Below are positions 37,003 to 46,238 of a stretch of DNA of 64,000 nucleotides, piece after piece (the first letter of the stretch is position 1; every line of letters begins with the position of its first letter). Below the pieces are notes generated by a model. It was not told where the DNA came from and searched no databases. It was given only the letters and a program-made list of their open reading frames with translations. The position numbers were made by a program, and so were the translations under genes. The DNA comes from Luteolibacter sp. Y139. Lineage in GTDB: Bacteria; Verrucomicrobiota; Verrucomicrobiia; Verrucomicrobiales; Akkermansiaceae. The stretch is taken from NCBI RefSeq assembly GCF_038066715.1, contig NZ_JBBUKT010000002.1:496001-560000 (forward strand). The letters run 5' to 3'.

Positions 37003-40000
37003 TCAAAGTGTCCGCAGCATCTCCAGTGCCTCGTGGAGCTTCTCGCGCGTGCCGGTTGATGCGAGGCGAGGGAAACGTGTTCCCTCAAGCATGATGTAGT
37101 CGCCGCCGCGCTGGAGCATCAGACGTTGGCCCTTGATCTCGACCGAGGCGACGCCCTTTCCAGCGGCGACCAGACGGATGCGGCCGACGGTGATCAAATT
37201 CTCCGCGGGTTCCGGCAATCGGCCGAAGCGGTCGCGCCAGCGGGCTTCCATTTGGTCGAGGTCCTTTTCGATCATGCTCTCGGCCAGCTCCCGGTAGGCG
37301 CTAACGCGGAGCTGAGTCTCATCTAGCCAGCCGCTCGGCAGGTATGCGGGAAGCAGGGGGCCATCGCCGGAGCCACGGGCAAACTCTGCTTCGGAGAAGG
37401 CCACGAAGTCGCTGCGGAAGGTGGCTTCAACCCGGACTTTTGGCGTCTTTCCTTGGAGTCGGTCCACCGACTGCCGGAGGAGTTGGCAATAGAGATCGAA
37501 GCCGACGGCGGCGATGTGACCGCTCTGCTTGGTGCCTAAAAGATTGCCCGCGCCGCGGATCTCGAGGTCGCGCATGGCGATTTTGAAACCGGAGCCGAGG
37601 GCCGTGTACTGCTTGATGGCGTGGATGCGCTTCCGGGCGTCACCGGCGGTGATGAAGTCGCGCGGAAGAAGGAGGATGGCGTAGGCCTTTTCCCCGGCGC
37701 GTCCGACGCGACCACGGAGCTGATAGAGATCGGCGAGACCGAAGCGGTCGGCACGGTCGATCAGGATCGTATTCGCGTTCGGGATGTCGATGCCGGTCTC
37801 GATGATGGTGGTGGCGAGCAGGATGTCGGCTTCGCCGTGGACGAAGTTCCGCATCACCACTTCCAGCTCGTCCTTTTCCATCTGGCCGTGGCCGACGAGG
37901 ATGCGCGCTTCGGGAACGAGTTCTTGAAGCTTCTTCCGCATCATCTCGATGCTCTTGACCCGGTTGTGCAGGAAGAAAACCTGACCACCTCGCTTCATTT
38001 CCCGCAGGATGGCGTCGCGGATGATCCGCTCGTCGTATTGCACCACGCTGGTGTGGACGGGCACCCGGTTCGGCGGCGGCGTGTCGATGGTGGACATGTC
38101 GCGCGCGCCCATCAGCGCCATATAGAGCGTCCGCGGGATCGGCGTGGCGGAGAGGGTCATCACGTCGATGCTGCGGAACAGCTCCTTGAACTTCTCCTTA
38201 TGCTTCACGCCGAAACGTTGCTCTTCATCGACCACCGCTAGGCCCAGGTTCTTGAAATGCACGTCGCCTGAAATCAGGCGGTGGGTGCCGATCACGATGT
38301 CCACGGAACCATCGGCAAGTCCTTGAATGGTTTCGCGCACTTCGCTGGGCGTTCGGAAACGATTGAGCAAGTCGATGCGGACGGGGTAGTCGCTCATGCG
38401 CTCGCGGAAAGTCCGCCAGTGCTGCTCGGCGAGCACGGTGGTCGGCACCAGAATGGCGACCTGCATCCCGCCGGTGGCCGCCTTGAAGGCCGCGCGGATG
38501 GCGACCTCGGTCTTGCCAAAGCCGACGTCGCCGCAGATGAGGCGGTCCATCGGTTTGGCCGACTCCATGTCGCGCTTCGATTGCTCGATCGCGCGGCGCT
38601 GGTCCGGCGTCTCGGTGTAGTGGAAGGAATTCTCGAACTCCCACATCCAGCGCGAATCGGGTGGGTGGGGGATGCCGGGCTCGGCTTGGCGCTCGGCCTG
38701 CACGCGCAAGAGCTGGGCGGCGTAGTCGAGAATCGATTTCTCGGCGCTCTTGCGGATGTTCTTCCACGCCGCGCCGCCGAGCTTGTTGAGTTCGGGTGTC
38801 TTGCCGCCGAGGCCGACATACTTGGCGACGAGATGGGCTTGGTCGATCGGGACGGCGAGCAGGCCGCCATCCTTGTATTCAATGGAGATTTCCTCGCCGC
38901 TTTCTCCCGGCGCGATGCCACGAAAGCGACCGATGCCGTATTCGTAGTGCACCACCAGGTCGCCCTCCTCGATGTCATCAAGTGAGGCACGGGCGGTGAG
39001 AATACGGCGTGCTTCCTGGCGACTGCGCTTGATGGTGCCAGGCGTGCGATAGCGGCCGAAGAGTTCGCTGGAGGAAAGCACCGCCATCTGCGCAGCGGGA
39101 ACGGTGAAGCCCTGGATCAGCTCGCCGCGCAGCCGCACGACATCTGCCACGGCCTCGTGGCCGGCGAGCTCGATGAAACGGTCTTCCTCGCCCTTGTTAG
39201 AGAAGACCATGCCGACCCGCCAGTTTTGCGAGCGCCACTCATCGATCTGGTCGAAGAATCGCTGGCGGCGGCTTTGTTCGAGCACGAAGTCGCCGGCTTC
39301 GAAGCTGCCGAGCGGACTGCCGAAGCAAGCGGTGGTGAAGTCTTCCTCGCCGGCTCCTTCAAGGGCCCCCGAAATGACCCGAACCTCGGCCTCGATATCC
39401 GCGTCCTCGAAGGCAATCCGGACATCACCCTTTCTCACATACTCGGCGACCGTGGCTTCCAACTCCGGCTCGGCGAGCAGCAATTCGGCTTGAGCGAGCT
39501 TTCCGACCGATGCCTGCGTATCGACGTCAAACTCGCGAAGCGAATCGACCTCGTCGCCGAAAAATTCGATCCGCAGCGGTCGCCCACCTTGCCACGGAAA
39601 GACATCCACGATGCCACCTCGAACGGCAAATTGGCCGCGGCCTTGGACCGTGGTGACGCGGTCATAGCCGTGGGCGGAGAGCTTGGCCGCAAGGTCCAAC
39701 GGATCAGCGCCAGCACCTTGCTTCACCACGATCCGGCTTCCGGCCAGCTCGTTGGGAGCAGGCGCTCCTTGGGAAAACGCCTCGGCACCGCAGAGGATCA
39801 CGCAGGCATCGCGTTGGGCGGCCATGTCCAGGACTTCCAGCCGCACCGCTGCTGCTTCGGGGTCCGAAAGTTGGCCTCCTTCCAACTCCACCGGCATTTC
39901 CGGCAGATCCGCCGCGTCAATACCCCAGAGTTCAAGCTCCGCGGCGAGCCGCTCGCGCTGGCGTGGCGCGTCGCAGACCAGCCACAGACGCTTCTTTCCG

Positions 40001-40176
40001 GAGTCTGTTAGATGCCGGCAAACCACAGCCGCGAGCCAGGCGTGGGCTGCTTCGTCGGTGTGATCAAACACGACACCTCCCGCACCCGAGGCCGCGAGGG
40101 CCAGGCGCTGCCTGAAATCCGGCTGCCCGATTGCCCGCTGCAGCCAGTCGTCCTGGTCATCCGCCTTGCGGGGCAC
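37003..40176 (-). CDS. mfd: Transcription-repair coupling factor
   Basis: 1057 residues, slightly short of E. coli Mfd because the N-terminal UvrB-homology part is compact. Recognisable blocks: UvrB-like RGQFAVRGGIVDVFP, CarD-like RNA polymerase-interacting domain (LDDIEEGDLVVHYEYGIGRFRGI), superfamily 2 motor with ICGDVGFGKTEVAIRAAF (Walker A), VVDEEQRFGVKHKE (DEEQ box), TLSATPIPRTLY, the ETGIDIPNANT motif and QLRGRVGRAG, then the TRG motif and a C-terminal D7-like domain. It removes stalled RNA polymerase and recruits UvrA. First gene of an mfd-NADAR unit. Confidence 0.97.
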   Translation of the reverse strand: MPRKADDQDDWLQRAIGQPDFRQRLALAASGAGGVVFDHTDEAAHAWLAAVVCRHLTDSGKKRLWLVCDAPRQRERLAAELELWGIDAADLPEMPVELEGGQLSDPEAAAVRLEVLDMAAQRDACVILCGAEAFSQGAPAPNELAGSRIVVKQGAGADPLDLAAKLSAHGYDRVTTVQGRGQFAVRGGIVDVFPWQGGRPLRIEFFGDEVDSLREFDVDTQASVGKLAQAELLLAEPELEATVAEYVRKGDVRIAFEDADIEAEVRVISGALEGAGEEDFTTACFGSPLGSFEAGDFVLEQSRRQRFFDQIDEWRSQNWRVGMVFSNKGEEDRFIELAGHEAVADVVRLRGELIQGFTVPAAQMAVLSSSELFGRYRTPGTIKRSRQEARRILTARASLDDIEEGDLVVHYEYGIGRFRGIAPGESGEEISIEYKDGGLLAVPIDQAHLVAKYVGLGGKTPELNKLGGAAWKNIRKSAEKSILDYAAQLLRVQAERQAEPGIPHPPDSRWMWEFENSFHYTETPDQRRAIEQSKRDMESAKPMDRLICGDVGFGKTEVAIRAAFKAATGGMQVAILVPTTVLAEQHWRTFRERMSDYPVRIDLLNRFRTPSEVRETIQGLADGSVDIVIGTHRLISGDVHFKNLGLAVVDEEQRFGVKHKEKFKELFRSIDVMTLSATPIPRTLYMALMGARDMSTIDTPPPNRVPVHTSVVQYDERIIRDAILREMKRGGQVFFLHNRVKSIEMMRKKLQELVPEARILVGHGQMEKDELEVVMRNFVHGEADILLATTIIETGIDIPNANTILIDRADRFGLADLYQLRGRVGRAGEKAYAILLLPRDFITAGDARKRIHAIKQYTALGSGFKIAMRDLEIRGAGNLLGTKQSGHIAAVGFDLYCQLLRQSVDRLQGKTPKVRVEATFRSDFVAFSEAEFARGSGDGPLLPAYLPSGWLDETQLRVSAYRELAESMIEKDLDQMEARWRDRFGRLPEPAENLITVGRIRLVAAGKGVASVEIKGQRLMLQRGGDYIMLEGTRFPRLASTGTREKLHEALEMLRTL

Positions 40177-40318
40177 GCGTGTTCCCTAAACCGCATTTGC
40201 CGTTGGCCAAGCGAGAAAACGGCGGTGTGTGGCGAATTCGCCACCCGAAAGCTCATTCGTGTGACATCTGCGGCATGCTACACCGACGGTGCGGATTGTT
40301 TGAAACTCCTGACTATCC

Positions 40319-42277
40319 ATGAGAATTGACATTGTCACCGACACCTTTGCTCCCGACGTGAATGGCGTGGCCATGACGCTCGGTCGGCTCTGCGACGGCC
40401 TTCGCCGGCGCGGGCATCTCGTTCATGTGATTCGGACTGGTGAAGGTGGGGGACGGGGCGAAACGATCGCGGCCTCGGTGGCACTGCCGCTGTATAAGGA
40501 AGTGCGGATCGGCCTGCCCGGCCCCTTCAAGCTCCGCAAACGCTGGATGAAGCGCCGCCCGGACGCGATCTATGTCGCCACCGAGAGTCCACTCGGCATT
40601 TCGGCGCTCAAGACTGCCAATGCGCTGGAGATCCCGGTGGCCACGGGCTTTCACACGAATTTCCACCAGTACATGGAGCAGTATCGCCTCGGTGGCCTCC
40701 AACCGGCGGCGATGGCCTATCTGAAGAAGGTCCACAGCCGGGCGAATCTGACCATGGCTCCCACTCGTGACGTGGTGGACATGCTTGAGCGCGAGGGCTT
40801 CCAGAATGTCCGCCTGCTCGGTCGTGGCGTGGACACTGAGCTCTTCCATCCTGCGAAGCGCGACAGCGCCCTGCGTGCTTCTTGGGGGGCTCGCGAGGGC
40901 TCACCGGTGGCGATCATCGTGGGCCGGGTGGCTGCGGAGAAGAACCTGCCGTTTGCCATGGAATGCTTCCGCAAGATGCGCGAGCGTTTGCCGGATCTGG
41001 CGTGCGTGGTCGTCGGGGACGGCCCGCTGCGGGAGAAGCTCCAAGCTGAGCATTCCTTCGTCCATTTCGCGGGTGTGCAGACCGGCGAGGACCTCGCCCG
41101 TCACTATGCCTCGGCTGATATCCTGCTCTTCCCGAGCGAGACCGAAACGTTTGGCAATGTTTTGTTAGAAGGAATGGCCAGCGGTCTGGTGACGGTGAGT
41201 CATGACTACGCTGCCTCCGGCCGCCACGTCGCTCAGGACCGCAACGGACTCAAGGCACCGAAGGGCGACCGCGAGGCATACCTCGGCGAGTGCTTCGCTG
41301 CCCTGCATCGATGGAGCGATGATGCCTTTCGCACCGAGGCCCGCCTGACCACGGAAAGCCTGGGCTGGGACCAGGTGGTGGAGTCATTCGAGAATCACTT
41401 GCAGGAGGCTTGCGAATCCCGCGGACCAGTGACGCTCACGCTCAAGGAAAAGAGCAAGCGCCCTAAGCGGAACTTCCGCACGATCTTCATCTCCGACGTC
41501 CACCTCGGCACCGAGGATGCGAAAGTCCATGAGGTCATCGATTTCCTCAAGCACACTCGCTGCGAGAAGCTGGTGCTGAATGGCGACATCATCGACGGCT
41601 GGGCTCTCAAGCGGGGTGGAAGATGGCGCAAGCGTCACAGCCGGTTCATTCGCACCGTGCTCAAGAAGATGGAGAAGGATGAAACGGAAGTGATCTACCT
41701 GCGGGGCAATCACGATGACATTCTCGACCGCTTTCTCCCGCTGGCCTTTGGAAAGATGCGATTCGTGAAGGAACACATCCACCAGGGGGTGGATGGGAAA
41801 CGCTACCTGGTGGTACACGGCGATGGCTTCGACAGCGTCTCGACCAACCACAAGTGGATCGCCGTGATCGGGGCGGTCGGCTATGATCTGCTGCTCAAGG
41901 CGAATCGCGTCTACAACCAGTATCGTGCGTGGCGAGGCAAGGAATACTATTCGGTAAGCAAGGCGATCAAAGCCAAGGTCAAATCGGCGGTGAACTTCGT
42001 CGGTGAGTATGAGATCCAGCTTCAAGACCTCGCGCGGAAGAAGCATTGCGACGGTATCATCTGCGGCCACATCCACACGCCGGAGGACAAGCAAGTCGGC
42101 GAGATCCGCTATCTGAATTCCGGCGACTGGGTGGAGAGCCTGACCGCAATCGTGGAGCATCACGATGGACGGCTTGAGCTGATCCGCCATCAAGAGTTCA
42201 TGGCGGAGCTTGCATCCGAAGTCCGGCAAGGCCGCGGGGAAGCGTCTAACGTCATCGAGATGGAGCTTTCAGCCTGA
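40319..42277 (+). CDS. Fusion: GT4 glycosyltransferase plus LpxH-like phosphoesterase
   Basis: 652 residues in one uninterrupted frame. Residues 1-370 are a GT4 (GT-B) glycosyltransferase: MRIDIVTDTFAPDVNGVAMTL, ATGFHTNFHQYM, VGRVAAEKNLPFAMECF and the donor motif PSETETFGNVLLEGMASG. After a basic linker, residues 390-640 are a metallophosphoesterase like UDP-2,3-diacylglucosamine pyrophosphatase: ISDVHLG with Asp393/His395, NGDIIDGW, LRGNHDD near 463, HGDGFD and CGHIHTPE near 583. In Pseudomonas and other bacteria, as I recall, the two occur as separate neighbouring genes. The fusion suggests both halves act on one envelope lipid or glycolipid. lnt follows 61 bp downstream. Confidence 0.9.
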   Translation: MRIDIVTDTFAPDVNGVAMTLGRLCDGLRRRGHLVHVIRTGEGGGRGETIAASVALPLYKEVRIGLPGPFKLRKRWMKRRPDAIYVATESPLGISALKTANALEIPVATGFHTNFHQYMEQYRLGGLQPAAMAYLKKVHSRANLTMAPTRDVVDMLEREGFQNVRLLGRGVDTELFHPAKRDSALRASWGAREGSPVAIIVGRVAAEKNLPFAMECFRKMRERLPDLACVVVGDGPLREKLQAEHSFVHFAGVQTGEDLARHYASADILLFPSETETFGNVLLEGMASGLVTVSHDYAASGRHVAQDRNGLKAPKGDREAYLGECFAALHRWSDDAFRTEARLTTESLGWDQVVESFENHLQEACESRGPVTLTLKEKSKRPKRNFRTIFISDVHLGTEDAKVHEVIDFLKHTRCEKLVLNGDIIDGWALKRGGRWRKRHSRFIRTVLKKMEKDETEVIYLRGNHDDILDRFLPLAFGKMRFVKEHIHQGVDGKRYLVVHGDGFDSVSTNHKWIAVIGAVGYDLLLKANRVYNQYRAWRGKEYYSVSKAIKAKVKSAVNFVGEYEIQLQDLARKKHCDGIICGHIHTPEDKQVGEIRYLNSGDWVESLTAIVEHHDGRLELIRHQEFMAELASEVRQGRGEASNVIEMELSA

Positions 42278-42338
42278 GCGTGCAGCCGGCGACTGCGTAC
42301 TTGCAGCGCTTCCCGGAGATAGATAGCAAGCTACTCTG

Positions 42339-43736
42339 ATGGAGTTGCTGCCTGCTCGTACGCCTTTTGCTCTTCGCCTTCTCTTGGCGGTGGCGTCCGG
42401 AGGCATTTATGCCTTAGCCTATCCACCGGTTGGTTGGCGCTGGCTGGTGTTGCCGGGTGTGTTAGGACTGTTGATCGCTCTCCAAGGACAGCGCGGGTCA
42501 AAGGCTCTTGCGATTGGCTTCCTCCATGGCTTGGCGGTCTTCGCCGTCGGACTGTCGTGGCTTTACGAACTCTTCGCGGTGTGGGCGTTCTTTCTATGGG
42601 TCGTCTTGGCGGTCTTTCCCTCGATGTTTGCCCATTTCCAAGGGCTTGCCTCACAGCGCGGCGTCAAGGGGTGGCACTTCGCGGCCTTCACCGCGGCCAA
42701 CTGGGGGAGCTGGGAATATATTCGCTCGGAACTCTTTTGGCTCAAGTTCCCGTGGTTGAGTGTGGGATCGGCCATCGGACCGAATGGCTGGCTGCCGTGG
42801 ATAGGAGTCTATGGTGTGGGTGCCCTCGTCGTCTTCGGGACCGCGTTAATCTCGCTGCGGCATTGGAAGGGTGGAGGGGCGTCGTTTGCGCTTGTGCTGG
42901 GTGCTTGTCTGGTTGTGTCTCGTCATGCGGAGCCACGTGACGACGATCCGGCCACGGTGAAGCTCGGCGGGATTCAGGGGGAAGAGGGCACGCTTCAGGA
43001 CCTCCTGGCTGCGACCAGAACGCTGCTGCCTGAGGGGCTTCACTACGTGGTGTGGCCTGAGTATGCGGTGCCCTACGACATCCGTGCGAACGTGAAGGAA
43101 TGGAATCTCGTCCAGCAACTCTGTCGTGACCGCGATATCACGCTTACCTTCGGCACCCAGCGTCATGAGGCGGGCGGCGAGGTGTGGCGCAATATTGCGC
43201 TCACTGTCGATCCCAGTGGAGCGCGTGGTGAACACAACAAGGTTCATCCCGTGCATTTTTTCAATGACGGAGTCGCCGGCACGACGGCGCTGCCGATTGA
43301 GACTCGCCATGGAAAGGTGGGGACGCCAGTCTGTTTCGATTGTGACTACGAGGGCGTTGTCCGGCACATGACTGCAGCTGGAGCAGAGATGTTCGTCGTT
43401 CCCGTGATGGATGCGAAACGATGGACCGCTCGCCAGCACGATCAGCATGCGGAGCTGATGCGGATCCGCGCCTGTGAGAATGGCCGGTGGATGTTTGTTT
43501 GCACCACCTCAGGCGTGTCCCAGGTGATCGATCCGAGCGGGATGGTCCATGGCCGCCTCGGCGCGATGGTGGAAGGTGTCCTCACCGGCTCGATGCGGCG
43601 GGAGTCGGGACTTACCTTCTACACCCGCCTTGGCTGGCTGACCCCATGGTTGGTTCTCGGAACCGCAATCGCGTCTTGGATTTTGCTGCTTTGGCCGAAG
43701 CGTCGTGACAAGGCGGAGGAAGGCGTGCCTGCGTGA
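42339..43736 (+). CDS. lnt: Apolipoprotein N-acyltransferase
   Basis: 465 residues, somewhat shorter than E. coli Lnt. N-terminal helices (LLLAVASGGIYALAYPPVGWRWLVL onward), then the nitrilase-like domain with the Glu-Lys-Cys triad: Glu in VWPEYAVPYD, Lys in GEHNKVHPVHFF, and Cys in TPVCFDCDYEG. One helix follows at the C-terminus (WLTPWLVLGTAIASWILLLW). It N-acylates the lipoprotein cysteine in the inner membrane. Likely co-transcribed with the upstream glycosyltransferase/phosphoesterase fusion, both being envelope functions. Confidence 0.93.
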   Translation: MELLPARTPFALRLLLAVASGGIYALAYPPVGWRWLVLPGVLGLLIALQGQRGSKALAIGFLHGLAVFAVGLSWLYELFAVWAFFLWVVLAVFPSMFAHFQGLASQRGVKGWHFAAFTAANWGSWEYIRSELFWLKFPWLSVGSAIGPNGWLPWIGVYGVGALVVFGTALISLRHWKGGGASFALVLGACLVVSRHAEPRDDDPATVKLGGIQGEEGTLQDLLAATRTLLPEGLHYVVWPEYAVPYDIRANVKEWNLVQQLCRDRDITLTFGTQRHEAGGEVWRNIALTVDPSGARGEHNKVHPVHFFNDGVAGTTALPIETRHGKVGTPVCFDCDYEGVVRHMTAAGAEMFVVPVMDAKRWTARQHDQHAELMRIRACENGRWMFVCTTSGVSQVIDPSGMVHGRLGAMVEGVLTGSMRRESGLTFYTRLGWLTPWLVLGTAIASWILLLWPKRRDKAEEGVPA

Positions 43737-43740
43737 CGAG

Positions 43741-45498
43741 CTATCGCCGTGGGATTGGCGGCGGACCGGGGCGGATGAATTCGTGGTCAGTCAGGGTCTT
43801 GAGGAAGGCGACTAGTGCGGCTTTGTCTTCGTCGCTGAGTTGCAGGCCTTCGGTGGGATGCTTTGCGAGATTCGGATCGAGGGTAGGGCTCCGGGTCAGG
43901 CCATGGTCGTAATGATCGATCACTTCCTCCAACGTAGTGAAGCGGCCGTCGTGCATATAGGGCGCGGTGCGCGCGACATTGCGGAGGGAAGGCACGGCGA
44001 ACTTGCCGCGGTCACCTTCGAGCTTGGTGGCATCGAAGCGGCCGGCGTCCTTGCTGAGCGACAGGCCATTGTTCGCGAAGGCGGCGCTTTGGAACATCGG
44101 GCCGCCGTGGCAATGGAAGCAGTCGGCGCCGCGTTGGCCGCGGGCGGGATCGAACTCGGTGTTGAAGAGTTCGGCTCCGCGTTGCTCTTGGGACGTGAGC
44201 GGCGCTTGGCCGCGCATCGCGCGGTCGAATTTCGAGTCGTCTGAGACCAAAGTCAGCAGGAACTGTTCGAGCGCTCGAGACAGCCGGTCGGCATTGATTT
44301 CCGGTGAACCAAACGCGTCTTCGAACATCTCGTGGTAATGCTCGCCACTCTCGATGGCCTTCACGACTTCAGGCAGCGTCGCGTGCATCTCGACCGGATT
44401 TTGGATCGGCTCAAGGACTTGCGCGCGCAGAGTCGGAGCACGGCCGTCCCAGAAGTACGATGACTTCCACGCGAGATTGTAGAGTGGCATCGACTGCCGC
44501 GTGCCGATGTCGCCCAAGGCACCGGGGCTGAAGGTCCGTGCGTCGCTGAAGAAATGGCGGCGATCATGACAATCGGCGCAGGACTGCGTGCCATTGCCGC
44601 TGAGGTCGCGGTCATGAAAGAGCCGCTCGCCGAGGATCACACCCTCCTCGGTGAGCGGATTATCCAAGGGTAAAGCAGGGCGGGGGAAGCTGGCGGAAAA
44701 GCGGAAGCGATAGGGGGTGGCATCGGGGGCGATCAAGGCGTTGGCCTTGGCTGCGGCTTCCTGTCGGGTGGGGGTAGGTTGCACGCTCTCGACGCGGAAG
44801 GCCTTTGGCAGATTCGCCTTCAAGGTCGCCGCCAACGAGTCGCCCGGGCGCGAGTGGGTGGTCGAGGCCTCGGCGGTGATCGTTAACTTGGCGAAGATTT
44901 CGGAGGCGTCGAAGCCGAGATGAAGCGTTTGGTCGCGCTGGAGATCGAGTTCCAGAGGGAGCTCCACCGTCATGAGGTTCTCATCATTGGCGACATGGAA
45001 GGAATAGCCGCTGAGGCCGCCGTCCTTGCCGCGCCACATGCCCTCGACCGCGGCGAAAATATAGCCGCCCTGCCAGCCCCAGTGCATGCCATTGACCGAG
45101 GGATTGAGCGGGTGGCCTGCGGGGTAAGCAGCCGGGTCGCCTTTGTTGGTCTCAGGGGGCACGCCGATGTGAAAGCGGAGGCGGGTGAACTTACCGGCCG
45201 GGATGTCCGAGAGTGCGAATCGTGTCCGGCCCTCGCGCAGGCTGACGAAGGCAGCCCACGATTCGGCGCTGAGCCAGTTGCCATCGGCGGCCATGAGCTC
45301 GGCCCTGGAGAGGATCAGGTCGCAGCGGGTCAGCGAGACCCGCTGGCTGTTTTGGGTCTCCAGCGAGAGGGTGTCGAAGGCCAGTGGCTTGGCGCCAAAC
45401 GTCGGCCGCACCTCGATGTCCAGCCGCTGTCCGGCGTGGAGCACGGACGAGATGGCCAGCAGGAGGAGAGCGGGGAGCCGGGCGGTCATTGGCGGCAT
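43741..45498 (-). CDS. Fused MbnP-like domain and MbnH/MauG-like di-haem peroxidase
   Basis: 585 residues. Signal peptide in residues 4-23 (TARLPALLLLAISSVLHAG). Residues 24-215 match the MbnP-like family: GMHWGWQGGYIFAAVEG (Trp140, Trp142) is the hallmark. Residues 270-575 are a di-haem peroxidase of the MauG/MbnH type, haem motifs CADCH at 307-311 and CFHCH at 460-464, with GERLFHDRDLSGNG and FAVPSLRNVARTAPYMHDGR. The two are known as separate partner proteins of methanobactin and related copper systems, where MbnH has been reported to oxidise a Trp of MbnP. Here enzyme and target are one chain. Periplasmic. Divergent from a two-component system, 86 bp apart. Start at 45489 is also possible. 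Confidence 0.88.
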   Translation of the reverse strand: MPPMTARLPALLLLAISSVLHAGQRLDIEVRPTFGAKPLAFDTLSLETQNSQRVSLTRCDLILSRAELMAADGNWLSAESWAAFVSLREGRTRFALSDIPAGKFTRLRFHIGVPPETNKGDPAAYPAGHPLNPSVNGMHWGWQGGYIFAAVEGMWRGKDGGLSGYSFHVANDENLMTVELPLELDLQRDQTLHLGFDASEIFAKLTITAEASTTHSRPGDSLAATLKANLPKAFRVESVQPTPTRQEAAAKANALIAPDATPYRFRFSASFPRPALPLDNPLTEEGVILGERLFHDRDLSGNGTQSCADCHDRRHFFSDARTFSPGALGDIGTRQSMPLYNLAWKSSYFWDGRAPTLRAQVLEPIQNPVEMHATLPEVVKAIESGEHYHEMFEDAFGSPEINADRLSRALEQFLLTLVSDDSKFDRAMRGQAPLTSQEQRGAELFNTEFDPARGQRGADCFHCHGGPMFQSAAFANNGLSLSKDAGRFDATKLEGDRGKFAVPSLRNVARTAPYMHDGRFTTLEEVIDHYDHGLTRSPTLDPNLAKHPTEGLQLSDEDKAALVAFLKTLTDHEFIRPGPPPIPRR

Positions 45499-45512
45499 CC
45501 TGCCAGAATCAT

Positions 45513-45557
45513 CATGAATGGACCATGAATGAATGCGAGATTCATCGTGGATTCATG
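45513..45557. promoter_or_regulatory. Symmetric four-site operator in the divergent gap
   Basis: CATGAAT at 45513 and 45524 (11-bp period), then ATTCATC at 45540 and ATTCATG at 45551 (again 11-bp period), centred on 45535. The outer pair is a perfect inverted repeat, and the inner pair has one mismatch. Direct repeats with 10-11-bp period are how OmpR-type regulators bind. The array fills the gap between the MbnP-MbnH gene and the regulator gene, so it is a good candidate binding site of that regulator. Confidence 0.6.
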
Positions 45558-45584
45558 AAGCGGATGCTAGTTTCCTGTCCGCCG

Positions 45585-46238
45585 ATGCGACTGCTGATTG
45601 CCGACGATGAACCCGACCTGCTCCGAGCCCTCTGCGAGGCGATGCGTGAGGAAGGCCATGCCGTGGACGAGGCCATCGATGGCACCGAGGCGCTCTACAA
45701 GGCGACCGAGTGGGATTACGACGCAGTCATCCTCGACGTGATGATGCCGGGACTTGACGGCTTTGAGGTGCTCAGCCGTCTTCGCAAAATCAAGAAGACG
45801 CCGGTGCTGATGCTGACCGCTCGGACCAAGGTGAACGATCGCGTCCACGGTCTTGACGCCGGGGCGGACGACTACGTTTCCAAGCCCGTGGACCTCATCG
45901 AGCTGGCTGCCCGGGTCCGGGCGATCATCCGGCGCGGGCAAGGCGACGCGAGTTCCTTAATCACGATCGGTGATGTCACCATCGATACGGCGGCCCGGCG
46001 GGCGACCAAGGGCGGCGAAGCGGTCACTCTCACCGGCGGCGAGTATCCGTTGCTAGAATACCTTGCCCGCCGTCGTGGGAAAACCGTCACCCGCACGGAG
46101 ATCTACGACCACCTCTACGACGAGAACGACACGCCGCTCTCCAACATCATCGATGTGCAGGTTTCCAATCTCCGCAAGAAGCTTGGCTCCTCCTTCATCA
46201 CCACCTACCGCGGCCAAGGCTACAGCATCGACGCATGA
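45585..46238 (+). CDS. OmpR-family response regulator
   Basis: 217 residues from the ATG at 45585 (MRLLIADDEPDLLRAL); the open frame runs back into antisense of the neighbour, which is not coding. Receiver domain with Asp51 (VILDVMMPGLDGF) and Lys near 101 (YVSKPVDL); C-terminal winged helix (GGEYPLLEYLARRRGKTVTRTEIYDHLYDE, then SNIIDVQVSNLRKKLG and TYRGQGYSI). Closest in type to QseB/CusR-like regulators. The stop overlaps the kinase start (ATGA). It probably binds the repeat array in its own upstream gap. Confidence 0.94.
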   Translation: MRLLIADDEPDLLRALCEAMREEGHAVDEAIDGTEALYKATEWDYDAVILDVMMPGLDGFEVLSRLRKIKKTPVLMLTARTKVNDRVHGLDAGADDYVSKPVDLIELAARVRAIIRRGQGDASSLITIGDVTIDTAARRATKGGEAVTLTGGEYPLLEYLARRRGKTVTRTEIYDHLYDENDTPLSNIIDVQVSNLRKKLGSSFITTYRGQGYSIDA

